Assembly: GCA_902790625.1 (NCBI GenBank)
Contig: CADASP010000031.1
Location: 1 to 62,055 of the forward strand
Direction: 5' to 3'
Length of the DNA stretch: 62,055 bases
Source of the DNA: an uncultured Prevotellaceae bacterium
GTDB lineage: Bacteria; Bacteroidota; Bacteroidia; Bacteroidales; Bacteroidaceae
The notes under the pieces are model-generated. The model was not told where the DNA came from, searched no databases, and worked only from the letters and a program-made list of their open reading frames with translations. The translations under genes and the position numbers were made by a program. Below are positions 16,726 to 25,074 of the stretch, piece by piece (the stretch's first letter is position 1; every line of letters starts with the position of its first letter).

Positions 16726-17379
16726 ATGCCCTCAGCCATTCCCTCGCTCGACTTGATGGAATTCATCGAGACCCAGATCCTCCCTCGTTATGCCCAGTTC
16801 GACCGTGCCCACAACCTGGAACACGTGACGCGCGTGATACGCCGCTCGATGGAGCTGGCATCGCGAACGGGCGCCGATGCCAACATGGTGTATGCCATAG
16901 CTGCCTACCACGACCTGGGCATGGCGGGTCCGCGAGCCGTGCACCACATCACTGGCGGAAAGCTGCTGGCCCAGGATGCCCGGCTGAAACGCTGGTTCAA
17001 CGCCGAGCAGATAAAAATCATGAAGGAAGCGGTGGAGGACCACCGCGCCTCGGCATCGCGGGCACCGCGCAGCCTCTACGGCAAGATTGTGGCCGAGGCC
17101 GACCGCGACATCGTGCCCAGTCAGGTGTTTCAACGCACGGTGCAGTATGGGCTGGCCAACTATCCTGAGCTTGACAAGGAGCATCAGTGGCAGCGCTTCC
17201 GCGAGCACATGGAGCAGAAATACTCGGCCCACGGCTACATCCGCCTGTGGATTCCCGGCTCTGAGAACGAGGAGCGCCTGAAAGAGGTGCGCGCCATCAT
17301 TGCCGACGAGGCGCTGCTGCGCCAGCAGTTTGAACGCTATTATGAAGAGGAGATGAACAACGAAGATGCCAAGCCCTGA
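16726..17379 (+). CDS. HD-domain phosphohydrolase
   Basis: 217 residues. Metal ligands of the HD fold are visible: His in AHNLEHVTRVI (about 29-39), the HD pair in AAYHDLGM (about 63-70), His in EDHRASASRAP and Asp in VAEADRDIVP. Enzymes of this type hydrolyse phosphate esters of nucleotides or related molecules in the cytoplasm; the substrate is unknown. A family version with the same EADRD pattern is common in Bacteroidales. The 3' end overlaps the transposase-like gene by 14 nt in another frame. Confidence 0.8.
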   Translation: MPSAIPSLDLMEFIETQILPRYAQFDRAHNLEHVTRVIRRSMELASRTGADANMVYAIAAYHDLGMAGPRAVHHITGGKLLAQDARLKRWFNAEQIKIMKEAVEDHRASASRAPRSLYGKIVAEADRDIVPSQVFQRTVQYGLANYPELDKEHQWQRFREHMEQKYSAHGYIRLWIPGSENEERLKEVRAIIADEALLRQQFERYYEEEMNNEDAKP

Positions 17380-18838
17380 ACAGATAGTCGCAAAGAAGCA
17401 GTTCGCCGGCCAGAAGAAAACCTCCATGCACCGTCGCAGCGACAGCCACGACTATAGTGAGCGTCGCATGTATATGATTACGATGGAGGTGGAAGGTCGT
17501 CGGCCGCTTTTCGGTAGAATCATAGGCAACCCCTATGCACCAGCCAACAGCAGCGACGCACCGCGCATAGAACTCACAGAGCTTGGAAGAGCCGTGCAAG
17601 ACGAATGGATGGGCATACACACCTACTACCCCCAGATAGAGGTGAGGGCCGTCCAGATGATGCCCGACCACATGCATGGCATCCTCTTCGTTAAATCCCG
17701 ACTGCCGGTGCACTTGGGGCAGGTTATCTCGGGCTTCAAGGCCGGATGCAGAAAGCGGCAGAGGGCGCTGGAAGGAGCTGCGGCAAAGCCGCAGCCTACG
17801 GAGAAGAAAGGCACACAAAGCGCGGGAGAGCAAGACACTCGAAGCGCGGGGATGGAGGGGGCTGCGGCAAAGCCGCAGCCTACGGAGAAGGAGGGCACAC
17901 AAAGCGCGGGGGAGCAGGGAGCACGAAGCGCGGGGATGAAGGGAGCTGCGGCAAAGCCGCAGCCTACGGAGAAGAAAGGCACACAAAGCGCGGGGGAGCA
18001 GGGCGCACAAAGCGCGGAGATGGAGGGAGCTGCGGCAAAGCCGCAGCCTACGGAGAAGAAAGGCACACAAAGCGCGGGAGAGCAGGGAGCACGAAGCGCG
18101 GGGATGGAGGGAGCTGCGGCAAAGCCGCAGCCTACGGAGAAGAAAGGCACACAAAGCGCGGGAGAGCAGGGAGCGCGAAGCGCGGGGGAGCAGGGCACAC
18201 GAAGCGCGGGGATGGAGGGCGAAGCAGCCAGCAGGGCGGCAGCTTCTCCGCAGGTGGCGGCTTTGCCGCCACCAGGTACCGCGCAGCTCTTTGCTAAGGG
18301 CTATAACGACCTGATTCTGCGCTCCTATGAAGAGCTCCAGAATTGGGAGCACTACCTGCGCGACAACCCACGCCGCCTGCTGTTGAAGCGCGCACGCCCA
18401 GACTGGCTGCGCCCTTTCTTCAACCTAAAGATAGGTGCCACCACCTACAGCGGCATCGGCAACCGCAACTTGCTCCGTTCGCCGAGGCGACTACCCGTCA
18501 GGGTGTCGCGACGACTCACCAAAGAACAGATAGATGCGGTGACCACCCAATACATGGAAGCGGCCCGCCATGGTGCGGTGCTCGTTTCGCCTGCCATCTC
18601 GCCTGGCGAGAAACAAGTCATGCGCACGGCCTTTGATGCCGGTTTCCCCACCATTGTCCTAATGGAGAACGGGTTCACGGCCATGTCGAAGCCTAAAGGG
18701 GAGCAATTTGACGCCTGTGCCAACGGCAGACTTCTGATGCTCTCGCCATGGGAGCACCACAACGAGAAGCGAGCCATCAATGCAGCTCAATGCACCCAAC
18801 TGAACCTGATGGCGATAGAGATAAGCAGCAGCGATTAG
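17366..18838 (+). CDS. REP-associated Y1 (RAYT-type) transposase with internal repeats and DprA-like C-terminus
   Basis: 490 residues. The N-terminal part, about 21-135, is a Y1/HUH transposase: MHRRSDSHDYSERRMYMITM, and the metal motif MMPDHMHGILFV with His102 and His104. Residues 137-284 are five tandem units of 28 residues (unit 5 longer), starting GAAAKPQPTEKKGTQSAGEQ. The transposase fold then resumes at about 305-345 (LFAKGYNDLILRSYEELQ, YLRDNPRR). Residues about 370-490 look like a Rossmann-type DprA/SLOG-like domain (GAVLVSPAISPGEKQVM, NGRLLMLSPW). RAYTs recognise REP palindromes and are usually single-copy, domesticated enzymes. The repeat block inserted in the middle of the catalytic domain is unusual. 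A start at Met21 is also possible. It overlaps the HD gene by 14 nt. Confidence 0.75.
   Translation: MPSPEQIVAKKQFAGQKKTSMHRRSDSHDYSERRMYMITMEVEGRRPLFGRIIGNPYAPANSSDAPRIELTELGRAVQDEWMGIHTYYPQIEVRAVQMMPDHMHGILFVKSRLPVHLGQVISGFKAGCRKRQRALEGAAAKPQPTEKKGTQSAGEQDTRSAGMEGAAAKPQPTEKEGTQSAGEQGARSAGMKGAAAKPQPTEKKGTQSAGEQGAQSAEMEGAAAKPQPTEKKGTQSAGEQGARSAGMEGAAAKPQPTEKKGTQSAGEQGARSAGEQGTRSAGMEGEAASRAAASPQVAALPPPGTAQLFAKGYNDLILRSYEELQNWEHYLRDNPRRLLLKRARPDWLRPFFNLKIGATTYSGIGNRNLLRSPRRLPVRVSRRLTKEQIDAVTTQYMEAARHGAVLVSPAISPGEKQVMRTAFDAGFPTIVLMENGFTAMSKPKGEQFDACANGRLLMLSPWEHHNEKRAINAAQCTQLNLMAIEISSSD
17774..18217 (+). repeat. Five 84-bp in-frame repeats, each with a REP-like palindrome
   Basis: Each unit begins with GCTGCGGCAAAGCCGCAGC (17777, 17861, 17945, 18029, 18113). 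On the minus strand each palindrome is preceded by GTAG, the tetranucleotide typical of REPs used by RAYT transposases. A sixth, inverted and diverged palindrome with a GGCGGCTTTGCCGCC core is at 18253-18273, preceded by GCAG. Confidence 0.85.
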
Positions 18839-18842
18839 CGCC

Positions 18843-19058
18843 CTACTCCTTCGGCTGGTATTTCTCCCACGCGCCTTGCACGGCATCGTGCACCTCGGGG
18901 TCGTACTGGCCCACCAGGAAATAGTAGGCCACGGCCAGCAGGATGAGCAGCACAACGACCACCACGGTGCGCATGAGGCAGGTGACGACATGCTTCAGGA
19001 TGAAGACGGCAATGATGATGGCCACCAAGGCGAAGATGTAAAAACCGGTGTTGCTCAT
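18843..19058 (-). CDS. Small membrane protein
   Basis: 71 residues with two hydrophobic helices (FYIFALVAIIIAVFILKHVV and a following VVVVVLLILLAVAYYFLVG) and an acidic hydrophilic tail (DPEVHDAVQGAWEKYQPKE). Its ATG shares one base with the stop codon of the pseudouridine synthase gene (TAATG), so translation is coupled. Family not recognised; probably an inner-membrane protein. Confidence 0.65.
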   Translation of the reverse strand: MSNTGFYIFALVAIIIAVFILKHVVTCLMRTVVVVVLLILLAVAYYFLVGQYDPEVHDAVQGAWEKYQPKE

Positions 19059-19960
19059 TATCGCTTGAATAATTGTTTGAATGCTGTGGGCAGAGGGGTC
19101 TCAAACTCCAGGCGCTCGCCCGTGGCGGGATGGGTGAAGCAGAGCAGCCAGGCGTGCAGACAGAGACGGTGCAGGGGGTCGTCGCCATTGCCATACTTGT
19201 TGTCGCCACACACGGGGTGCCCCATGTCGGCGGCGTGCACACGAATCTGGTTCTTTCGCCCCGTCTCCAGTCGGAACTCCACCAGCGAGTGGTCGGTGGT
19301 GCGCTGCAGCACGTGGAAGTGGCTGATGGCATACTTGCCGCCGCCGGGGTCAACGGGCGAGGAGTAGGTGATGTATGCCTTGTTGTCCTTCAGCCAGTTC
19401 TCGATGGTTCCCTCGTCCTGCTCCACCTCGCCGCTGAGCACTGCCACATAGCGGCGGTCGTAGACAATCTGATGCCAGTCGTGCTCAAAGGCCTGCTCGG
19501 TGTCGATGTCCTTGGCAAACACCATCAGCCCGCTGGTGTCGCGGTCGAGGCGGTGCACCACGTGGGCGGTGCACTTCTGTCGGCTCTGCTTGAAATAGTC
19601 GTCGAGCACGCTCTTCACGTTGAGCGACTTGTGGCCGGCGGCCATCGAGAGGATGCCCACCTGCTTCTCCACCACGATGAGCCATCGGTCCTCGTAGACA
19701 ATCTTCACGTAGCGGCTCTTGAAGCGCTGCTGGTTGCGCTTGGTCTTGCTCACCGCCACCTTCATGCCCGGCTGCAAGGCGAAGTCGAACTGGGTGACGG
19801 TCTTGCCGTCGACTTTGATGCCTCGCCCCTGCAGGGTGGCCTTCACCTTGGTGCGGCTCTCCTTGACGTTCTGCAACAGCCACTCCAAGAGCGGTGCCGG
19901 CTGACTGACGACGAAATGGTCGTAGTCGCCCTCACGGTTGTATCCAGTATTGATTCTCAT
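19058..19960 (-). CDS. RluA-family 23S/tRNA pseudouridine synthase
   Basis: 300 residues from ATG 19958-19960 (MRINTGYN); upstream the frame reaches only a TTG. The N-terminus has an S4-like region (LQGRGIKVDGKTVTQFDFAL). The catalytic Asp lies in HVVHRLDRDTSGLMVFAKD, the hallmark RLD motif. ETGRKNQIRVHAADMGHPVCGD with break follows, then LCLHAWLLCFTHPATGE, as in RluD/RluA enzymes, which isomerise uridine in rRNA or tRNA. The exact target uridine cannot be told. It is downstream of a TPR gene (24-nt gap). Confidence 0.9.
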   Translation of the reverse strand: MRINTGYNREGDYDHFVVSQPAPLLEWLLQNVKESRTKVKATLQGRGIKVDGKTVTQFDFALQPGMKVAVSKTKRNQQRFKSRYVKIVYEDRWLIVVEKQVGILSMAAGHKSLNVKSVLDDYFKQSRQKCTAHVVHRLDRDTSGLMVFAKDIDTEQAFEHDWHQIVYDRRYVAVLSGEVEQDEGTIENWLKDNKAYITYSSPVDPGGGKYAISHFHVLQRTTDHSLVEFRLETGRKNQIRVHAADMGHPVCGDNKYGNGDDPLHRLCLHAWLLCFTHPATGERLEFETPLPTAFKQLFKR

Positions 19961-19984
19961 GTGAACGGAAGTGATTGATTGCAA

Positions 19985-20860
19985 CTATAACCCCATGGGA
20001 TTCATGTAGCTGTAGGCCTGTCGCGTCTTCTGCTCAATGCCCTCGGCCGAGTATTCGCCACTGACGTCGGCCATCTCCTGCGGATTCAGCTCCATCACCT
20101 TCTGCATGTCTTCCTCGGCCCCCTGCTTGTCGCCCTGCTCGAAGCGTATCTGCCCACGCTCACGATATGCCTCCACCTGGAAGGGGTTCTGGTCGATGAC
20201 CTGTGAATAGAAGGCCAATGCCTCGTTGTGGTGACCCAGTGCCTGCTGCAGCCGTGCTGACAGCAGCAACACGTCCTCGATGTCGTCGGTGTGAGCGTTC
20301 AGCCACTCCACATCCTCGCCGGCACCCTTCAGGTCGCCCATGCGCAGCAGCGTCTGTCCACGCAACAGGCGAGGCTCCACCAGCCGCTCGTCGAGGGCGA
20401 TGGTCTTCGTCAGTCGGGCGATGCCCTGCACCAAGTTGCCCTGGGCCAGCTCGCCCTTGGCATATATCAGGTGCACCATCGCATTGTCGGCATCCACGGC
20501 CAGCGCACGCTCGCAGAACTCGGCCATGTCGGTATACGACTCACCCATAAAGGCTACGCTGGCCGCCTGGAGCATCAGGTTCACGTTCTCTGGCTCTTGG
20601 CGCAGCAACAGCTGCAGCTCCTGCAACGCCTCGGTGTTGCGCCCCAGCTGCAGATAGGCACGCGACAGGTAGTCGTGCACCTCGGGGTCGTCCTTGATGT
20701 CGAGTGCCTTCTGAAAACATTTCTGCGCATACTCGAACTGGCCTATGCGCATGGCCTTCACGCCGTCGTATTTCAGCAGGTCGAAATTGCGCTCCTCGGC
20801 ATTCTTCTTCTCCTCTTCAGGATTGGCTTCTCCGCCAAAAAAGGTCTTCCAAAATCCCAT
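19985..20860 (-). CDS. Cytoplasmic TPR protein
   Basis: 291 residues from ATG 20858-20860 (MGFWKTFFGGEANPEEEKKN). TPR units fill almost the whole length (GQFEYAQKCFQKALDIKDDP; VHDYLSRAYLQLGRNTEALQ; VEAYRERGQIRFEQGDKQGA). No signal peptide. Promoter box TACCTTTG at 20881-20888. It heads a three-gene minus-strand unit with the pseudouridine synthase and the small membrane protein, and is divergent from tatA. Probable adaptor or chaperone-like role, not identified. Confidence 0.75.
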   Translation of the reverse strand: MGFWKTFFGGEANPEEEKKNAEERNFDLLKYDGVKAMRIGQFEYAQKCFQKALDIKDDPEVHDYLSRAYLQLGRNTEALQELQLLLRQEPENVNLMLQAASVAFMGESYTDMAEFCERALAVDADNAMVHLIYAKGELAQGNLVQGIARLTKTIALDERLVEPRLLRGQTLLRMGDLKGAGEDVEWLNAHTDDIEDVLLLSARLQQALGHHNEALAFYSQVIDQNPFQVEAYRERGQIRFEQGDKQGAEEDMQKVMELNPQEMADVSGEYSAEGIEQKTRQAYSYMNPMGL

Positions 20861-20880
20861 AACTATTGATTTGCTGCGTG

Positions 20881-20888
20881 CAAAGGTA
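20881..20888 (-). promoter_or_regulatory. -7 box TACCTTTG of the TPR/rluA unit
   Basis: Minus-strand TACCTTTG, 20 nt before the ATG at 20860. Confidence 0.6.
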
Positions 20889-20983
20889 CACAAAATCCCA
20901 CGTAATCGAGCAGATTCCAGTAAAAATAGTTGTGCGAAGCGAAAAAAACGGTTCCCGGATGCCGATATTAACGGAAAAAGGTG

Positions 20984-20991
20984 TATCTTTG
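20984..20991 (+). promoter_or_regulatory. -7 box TATCTTTG of the tat operon
   Basis: Plus-strand TATCTTTG, 25 nt before the tatA ATG at 21017. Confidence 0.6.
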
Positions 20992-21016
20992 TAGCGGTTT
21001 TTTTTATAATCATATA

Positions 21017-21217
21017 ATGATGACGACAACAAACATATTGCTGCTGTTCGGCTTGGGCGGTCAGGAAATCCTGCTCATCGCGCTGGTGGTGCTGCTGCTC
21101 TTCGGCGGTGCCAAGATTCCCGAATTGATGAAAGGCCTGGGCAAGGGCGTGAAGAGTTTCAAGGACGGCATGAAGGAGATTGACGAGGCTACCGACACTA
21201 ACGACGACAAGAAATGA
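21017..21217 (+). CDS. tatA: Twin-arginine translocase subunit TatA/E
   Basis: 66 residues from ATG 21017 (a second ATG follows directly). One N-terminal transmembrane helix (EILLIALVVLLLFGGAKIPE) with the conserved FG hinge, then the amphipathic helix (LMKGLGKGVKSFKDGMKEI) and a short acidic tail, as in all TatA/TatE proteins. TatA oligomerises to form the export passage for folded Tat substrates. The stop overlaps the tatC start by 4 nt. Two Tat-signal proteins are encoded just downstream. Confidence 0.92.
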   Translation: MMTTTNILLLFGLGGQEILLIALVVLLLFGGAKIPELMKGLGKGVKSFKDGMKEIDEATDTNDDKK

Positions 21218-21963
21218 GCCAGCAGCCGGCCACCTTCTGGGAGCACCTCGACGTGCTGCGCTGGACCATCATCCGCTCGCTGGTGGTGGTGGTGGCCTTT
21301 GCCGTGGTGGCCTTCTGCCTGAAGGACTGGCTCTTCGGCGTGGTGCTGGCACCGCGCACGAGCGACTTCATCACCTTCCGCCTGATGGGCAGCGAGCCCT
21401 TCAGCATCAGTCTGATGAACACGGGGCTGACCGAGCAGTTCATGACCCACATGCGCACGGCTGCCTACGCCGGACTGCTCTGTGCCTCGCCTTATGTGCT
21501 CTACCAGCTGTTTCGCTTCGTGTCGCCGGGGCTTTATCAGAACGAGCGGCGCGCGGCCTACTGGATAGTGGGGGCCTCCTACCTGATGTTCCTGCTGGGC
21601 ACGGTGGTGTGCTACTTCATCATCTTCCCGCTCACGGTGCGCTTCCTTGGCACGTATCAGGTGAGTGCCGACGTGAAGAACATGCTCACGCTGCAGTCGT
21701 ATATCGACACGCTCATCTCGATGTGCCTCGTCATCGGCGTGGTGTTCGAGCTGCCCGTGGTGAGTGCCCTGCTGGGGCGCATGCACCTGGTGAGCGGTGG
21801 GTTAATGCGCCGCTATCGTCGCCATGCCGTAGTGGCCATCCTCGTGGTGGCGGCCATTATCACGCCCACCACCGACATCTTCACCCTGCTCGTCGTGGCC
21901 CTGCCCATCTGGCTGCTCTACGAAGTGAGCATTTTGCTTGTTCCAAATAAAACAAAGAAATAA
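21214..21963 (+). CDS. tatC: Sec-independent translocase subunit TatC
   Basis: 249 residues with six membrane helices. Recognition features are TFWEHLDVLRWTIIRSL near the N-terminus (the usual HLxELRxR region) and the periplasmic/cytoplasmic loops around FRFVSPGLYQNERR (F.SPGL...E+). TatC binds the twin-arginine signal peptide at the inner membrane. Start chosen by the ATGA overlap with tatA. The next gene begins 3 nt after its stop. Confidence 0.93.
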   Translation: MSQQPATFWEHLDVLRWTIIRSLVVVVAFAVVAFCLKDWLFGVVLAPRTSDFITFRLMGSEPFSISLMNTGLTEQFMTHMRTAAYAGLLCASPYVLYQLFRFVSPGLYQNERRAAYWIVGASYLMFLLGTVVCYFIIFPLTVRFLGTYQVSADVKNMLTLQSYIDTLISMCLVIGVVFELPVVSALLGRMHLVSGGLMRRYRRHAVVAILVVAAIITPTTDIFTLLVVALPIWLLYEVSILLVPNKTKK

Positions 21964-21966
21964 ACT

Positions 21967-23445
21967 ATGCTAAGAACTATTCGTATCACGTTGGCCACCA
22001 TCTTCCTTGTGGGCCTGACGTTGCTCTTTCTCGACTTCACGGGCACTGCCCACCAGTGGCTGTCGTGGATGGCCAAGGCGCAGGCGCTGGAAGCCATCCT
22101 GGCGCTGAACGCCATCGTCATCGTGGCCCTCGTTGTGCTGACGCTCGTCTTTGGCCGCATCTACTGCTCCGTCATCTGCCCGTTGGGCATCATGCAGGAC
22201 ATCTTCGGCTGGTTAGGCAAGAAAGCGAAGAAGAACCGCTACACCTTCTCGCCCGAGGTGAAGTGGCTGCGCTACCCCATGCTCTTGCTGATGATTGTGG
22301 CCTTCGTGGCCGGCATCGGCAGCCTCGTGCAGCTGCTGGCCCCCTACTCTGCCTTCGGTCGTATCATGACGATGCTCTTCCAGCCATTGTGGCAGCTGGG
22401 CAACAACGTGCTGGCCAGCATTGCCGAGCGTGCCGACAGCTATGCCTTCTATAGCGTCGACGTGTGGCTGAAGTCGCTGCCCGTGCTCCTCATCGCCGTG
22501 GCCACGCTGGTGCTGCTCTTCGTGCTGGCCTGGAGGGGTGGCCGCACCTACTGCAACACGGTGTGCCCCGTGGGCACGCTGCTCTCGTTTTTGGCTCGTT
22601 TCTCGTGGCTGAAGGTGCGCTTCGATGCCGACAAATGCAAGAACTGCTCGCTCTGCACGAAGAACTGCAAGGCCTCGTGCATCGACTACAAGACGCACAC
22701 CGTCGACTACTCGCGCTGCGTGGTCTGCGGCGACTGCATCGCCAAGTGCAAGTTCGGGGCGCTGAAGTATGCCGGGCCTTCGGGGAGCAGCCAGGCCAGA
22801 ACATCCACCCCATCTGGCGTCGATTCTTCCAAGCGTGCTTTCTTAGTGGGCACCGCGCTGGCCACCACCACCGCTTTGGCTCAGGACAAACTGGTTGATG
22901 GTGGACTGGCCACCATCAAGGCCAAGCAAAGCCCCAAGCGGTTGACACCGCTCACCCCTCCCGGCTCGCAGTCATTCCGCCATTTTGCCCAACGCTGCAC
23001 TGGCTGCCAGCTCTGCGTGTCGAAATGCCCCAACGATGTGCTCCGCCCGTCGACCGACCTGATGCACATGATGCTGCCCGAGATGTCGTACGACCGTGGT
23101 TGGTGCCGTCCTGAGTGCACGCGCTGCTCGGAGGTGTGTCCCGCCGGAGCCATCAAGCTGATCGACGAGGAAGAGAAGACCAGCATCCAGATGGGGCACG
23201 CCATCGTGGTGGCCAAGGAGTGCATATCGGCACAGGGAACCGACGAATGCGGCAACTGCGCCCGCCACTGTCCCACGGGAGCCATCACCATGGTGCCCAG
23301 CGACCCCGCCGACGACCTGTCGCCCTCGGTGCCCGCCATCAACGAAGCCCAGTGCATCGGCTGTGGCGCCTGCGAATACGTATGCCCCGTCAGACCTCTC
23401 TCTGCCATCCATGTGGAAGGCCATGAGGTGCATCGACATGTTTAG
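21967..23445 (+). CDS. NapH/NapG-like fused membrane iron-sulfur protein
   Basis: 492 residues. Residues 1-215 hold 4-5 membrane helices with two NapH-type Cys motifs (YCSVICPLG at 67-74, YCNTVCPVG at 195-203). Residues 224-261 form a ferredoxin domain with two 4Fe-4S motifs (CKNCSLCTKNCK; CVVCGDCIAKCK). Residues about 288-306 (SSKRAFLVGTALATTTALAQ) look like an internal Tat-type signal or anchor. From about 338 on there are four more Cys clusters (CTGCQLCVSKCP; CTRCSEVCPAG; CGNCARHCPTG; CIGCGACEYVCP), as in NapG. It therefore resembles NapH and NapG in one chain, which in other bacteria pass electrons from quinol to periplasmic reductases. It lies between tatC and two Tat-exported reductase-like genes, its likely acceptors. 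Confidence 0.8.
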   Translation: MLRTIRITLATIFLVGLTLLFLDFTGTAHQWLSWMAKAQALEAILALNAIVIVALVVLTLVFGRIYCSVICPLGIMQDIFGWLGKKAKKNRYTFSPEVKWLRYPMLLLMIVAFVAGIGSLVQLLAPYSAFGRIMTMLFQPLWQLGNNVLASIAERADSYAFYSVDVWLKSLPVLLIAVATLVLLFVLAWRGGRTYCNTVCPVGTLLSFLARFSWLKVRFDADKCKNCSLCTKNCKASCIDYKTHTVDYSRCVVCGDCIAKCKFGALKYAGPSGSSQARTSTPSGVDSSKRAFLVGTALATTTALAQDKLVDGGLATIKAKQSPKRLTPLTPPGSQSFRHFAQRCTGCQLCVSKCPNDVLRPSTDLMHMMLPEMSYDRGWCRPECTRCSEVCPAGAIKLIDEEEKTSIQMGHAIVVAKECISAQGTDECGNCARHCPTGAITMVPSDPADDLSPSVPAINEAQCIGCGACEYVCPVRPLSAIHVEGHEVHRHV

Positions 23446-23592
23446 GAGTTTGGGAGTGTAGGAGTATGGGAGTTTGGACGATAGTTTTTCCAACGACAGT
23501 TTGAACGATTGGCTTTGCGCCATTCCAAGCATCAAGGCTATCGTCCAAACTCCCAAACTCCTAAACTCCCAAACTCCCCCATACTCCCACCA
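23446..23592. repeat. Long inverted repeat with purine-rich arms
   Basis: GGGAGTTTGGACGATAG at about 23469-23485 faces CTATCGTCCAAACTCCC at about 23537-23553, extended by further GGAGT-type and ACTCC-type copies. It lies between the iron-sulfur gene and the first reductase gene and could reduce read-through or stabilise the mRNA. Confidence 0.6.
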
Positions 23593-23611
23593 CAACAAAA
23601 ACGAATTGATT

Positions 23612-25024
23612 ATGAAAAAGAACAAAATAGACAGGCGTTCCTTCCTGAAGATGCTGGGCGTTGGCGGTGCCGCCGCCGTGGCCGCCTGTGCCGGGAAGAA
23701 GCGCACCGAAGCTGCCGCCGACGAGTATAAGAACCAAGTGGAGCCACCCACTGGCCAGATGACCTACCGCCAGAACCCCAACACAGGCGACAAGGTGAGC
23801 CTGCTGGGCTACGGCATGATGCGCCTGCCCATGGTTGAGGGCACCGAGGAGTTCGACCAGGAGATGATCAACCGCCAGATAGACTACGCCATAGAGCATG
23901 GGGTGAACTACTTCGACACCAGCCCCGTCTACTGTCGCGGCATGTCGGAGCGCTGCACGGGCATCGCCCTCAAACGGCATCCGCGCGACAGCTATTTCGT
24001 GGCCACGAAGCTCTCGAACTTCGACCCCCGCTTCCAGTCGCTCGACGGAGTGAAAAAGATGTACTACGACTCGATGAGCGAGATGCAGGTGGACTATATC
24101 GACTACTATCTGCTGCACGCCATCGGCGGAAGCATGGAGGAGTTCAACAGGCGCTATGTCGACAACGGAGCCATGGACTTCCTCATGGCCGAGCGGCAGG
24201 CGGGTCGCATCCGCCAGCTGGGCTTCTCGTTCCACGGGCGGCAGGAGGTGTTCGACGAGGTGCTCACCCTGCACGACAAGTATCATTGGGACTTTGTGCA
24301 GATAGAGCTGAACTGGCTCGACTGGAACTATGCCAACGAAATCAACGACGGCAACGTTGATGCCAGCTACCTCTATGCCGAGTTGCTGAAACTGGGCATA
24401 CCCGCCGTCATCATGGAGCCACTGCTGGGTGGCCGTCTGGCCAAGCTGCCACAGTATGTGGCCATCGAGCTGAAGCGCCGCTTGCCCGAGCAGAGCGTCG
24501 CCAGCTGGGCCTTCCGCTATGCCGGCACCCCCGAAGGCGTGCTCACCGTGCTCAGCGGAATGACCTTCATGGAGCACCTGAAGGACAACCTGCTGACCTA
24601 TTGCCCCCTGAAACCGCTGACTGAGGAGGAGCAGCAATTCCTCGACACGACGATTGCCCACCAGATGATGGAGGAGGAGACCATCCCCTGCAACGCCTGC
24701 CAGTATTGCATGCCCTGCCCCTACGGCATCGACATCCCTACCATCTTCACCCACTACAACACGCTGAAGATTGAGGGATTCCTGCCCAACCCCACACTCG
24801 CCGAACAAGGGCCACAGAGTCAGGCCGACCCCGACTACCGCGAGAAGCGCCGACGCTATCTCATCAGCCTCGACCGCCAAGTGCCCCGCGAGCGTCAGCC
24901 CGACCACTGCATACAGTGTGGCCGCTGCATTCACGAGAAGCACTGCCCACAGCAAATCAACATCCCCGTTGAGATGCAGCGCCTGAGCACCCTCATCGAG
25001 CAGCTGAAGCGCCAACCAGAGTGA
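23612..25024 (+). CDS. Tat-exported aldo/keto reductase with C-terminal 4Fe-4S domain (copy 1)
   Basis: 470 residues from ATG 23612. Twin-arginine signal RRSFLKMLGVGGAAAVAACA, ending in a lipobox-like AVAAC, so it may be a lipoprotein. An aldo/keto reductase barrel follows: Asp and Tyr in NYFDTSPVYCRG, Lys in VATKLSNF, His in YYLLHAIGG, the usual D-Y-K-H tetrad. The last ~90 residues have two cluster motifs (CNACQYCMPCP; CIQCGRCIHEKHCP) for 4Fe-4S centres. The substrate is unknown. Context suggests a periplasmic redox enzyme fed by the upstream NapH/G-like protein and exported by the upstream TatAC. Confidence 0.85.
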   Translation: MKKNKIDRRSFLKMLGVGGAAAVAACAGKKRTEAAADEYKNQVEPPTGQMTYRQNPNTGDKVSLLGYGMMRLPMVEGTEEFDQEMINRQIDYAIEHGVNYFDTSPVYCRGMSERCTGIALKRHPRDSYFVATKLSNFDPRFQSLDGVKKMYYDSMSEMQVDYIDYYLLHAIGGSMEEFNRRYVDNGAMDFLMAERQAGRIRQLGFSFHGRQEVFDEVLTLHDKYHWDFVQIELNWLDWNYANEINDGNVDASYLYAELLKLGIPAVIMEPLLGGRLAKLPQYVAIELKRRLPEQSVASWAFRYAGTPEGVLTVLSGMTFMEHLKDNLLTYCPLKPLTEEEQQFLDTTIAHQMMEEETIPCNACQYCMPCPYGIDIPTIFTHYNTLKIEGFLPNPTLAEQGPQSQADPDYREKRRRYLISLDRQVPRERQPDHCIQCGRCIHEKHCPQQINIPVEMQRLSTLIEQLKRQPE

Positions 25025-25074
25025 GCAGAGCCACCGACAAGCAATCAATTTTCAAGAACTAAAAACCAAGCAAT

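Noticed and set aside
17774..18217. Regular repeats suggesting a CRISPR array
   Set aside because: Units are contiguous and nearly identical over all 84 bp; there are no unique spacers and no cas genes.
17297..18352. Repetitive minus-strand open frame rich in Cys, Leu and Arg
   Set aside because: It comes from the 84-bp repeats read backwards; the plus frame holds HUH and DprA-like motifs.
19073..19978. 301-codon plus-strand open frame
   Set aside because: Antisense to the pseudouridine synthase gene with its clear RLD motif.
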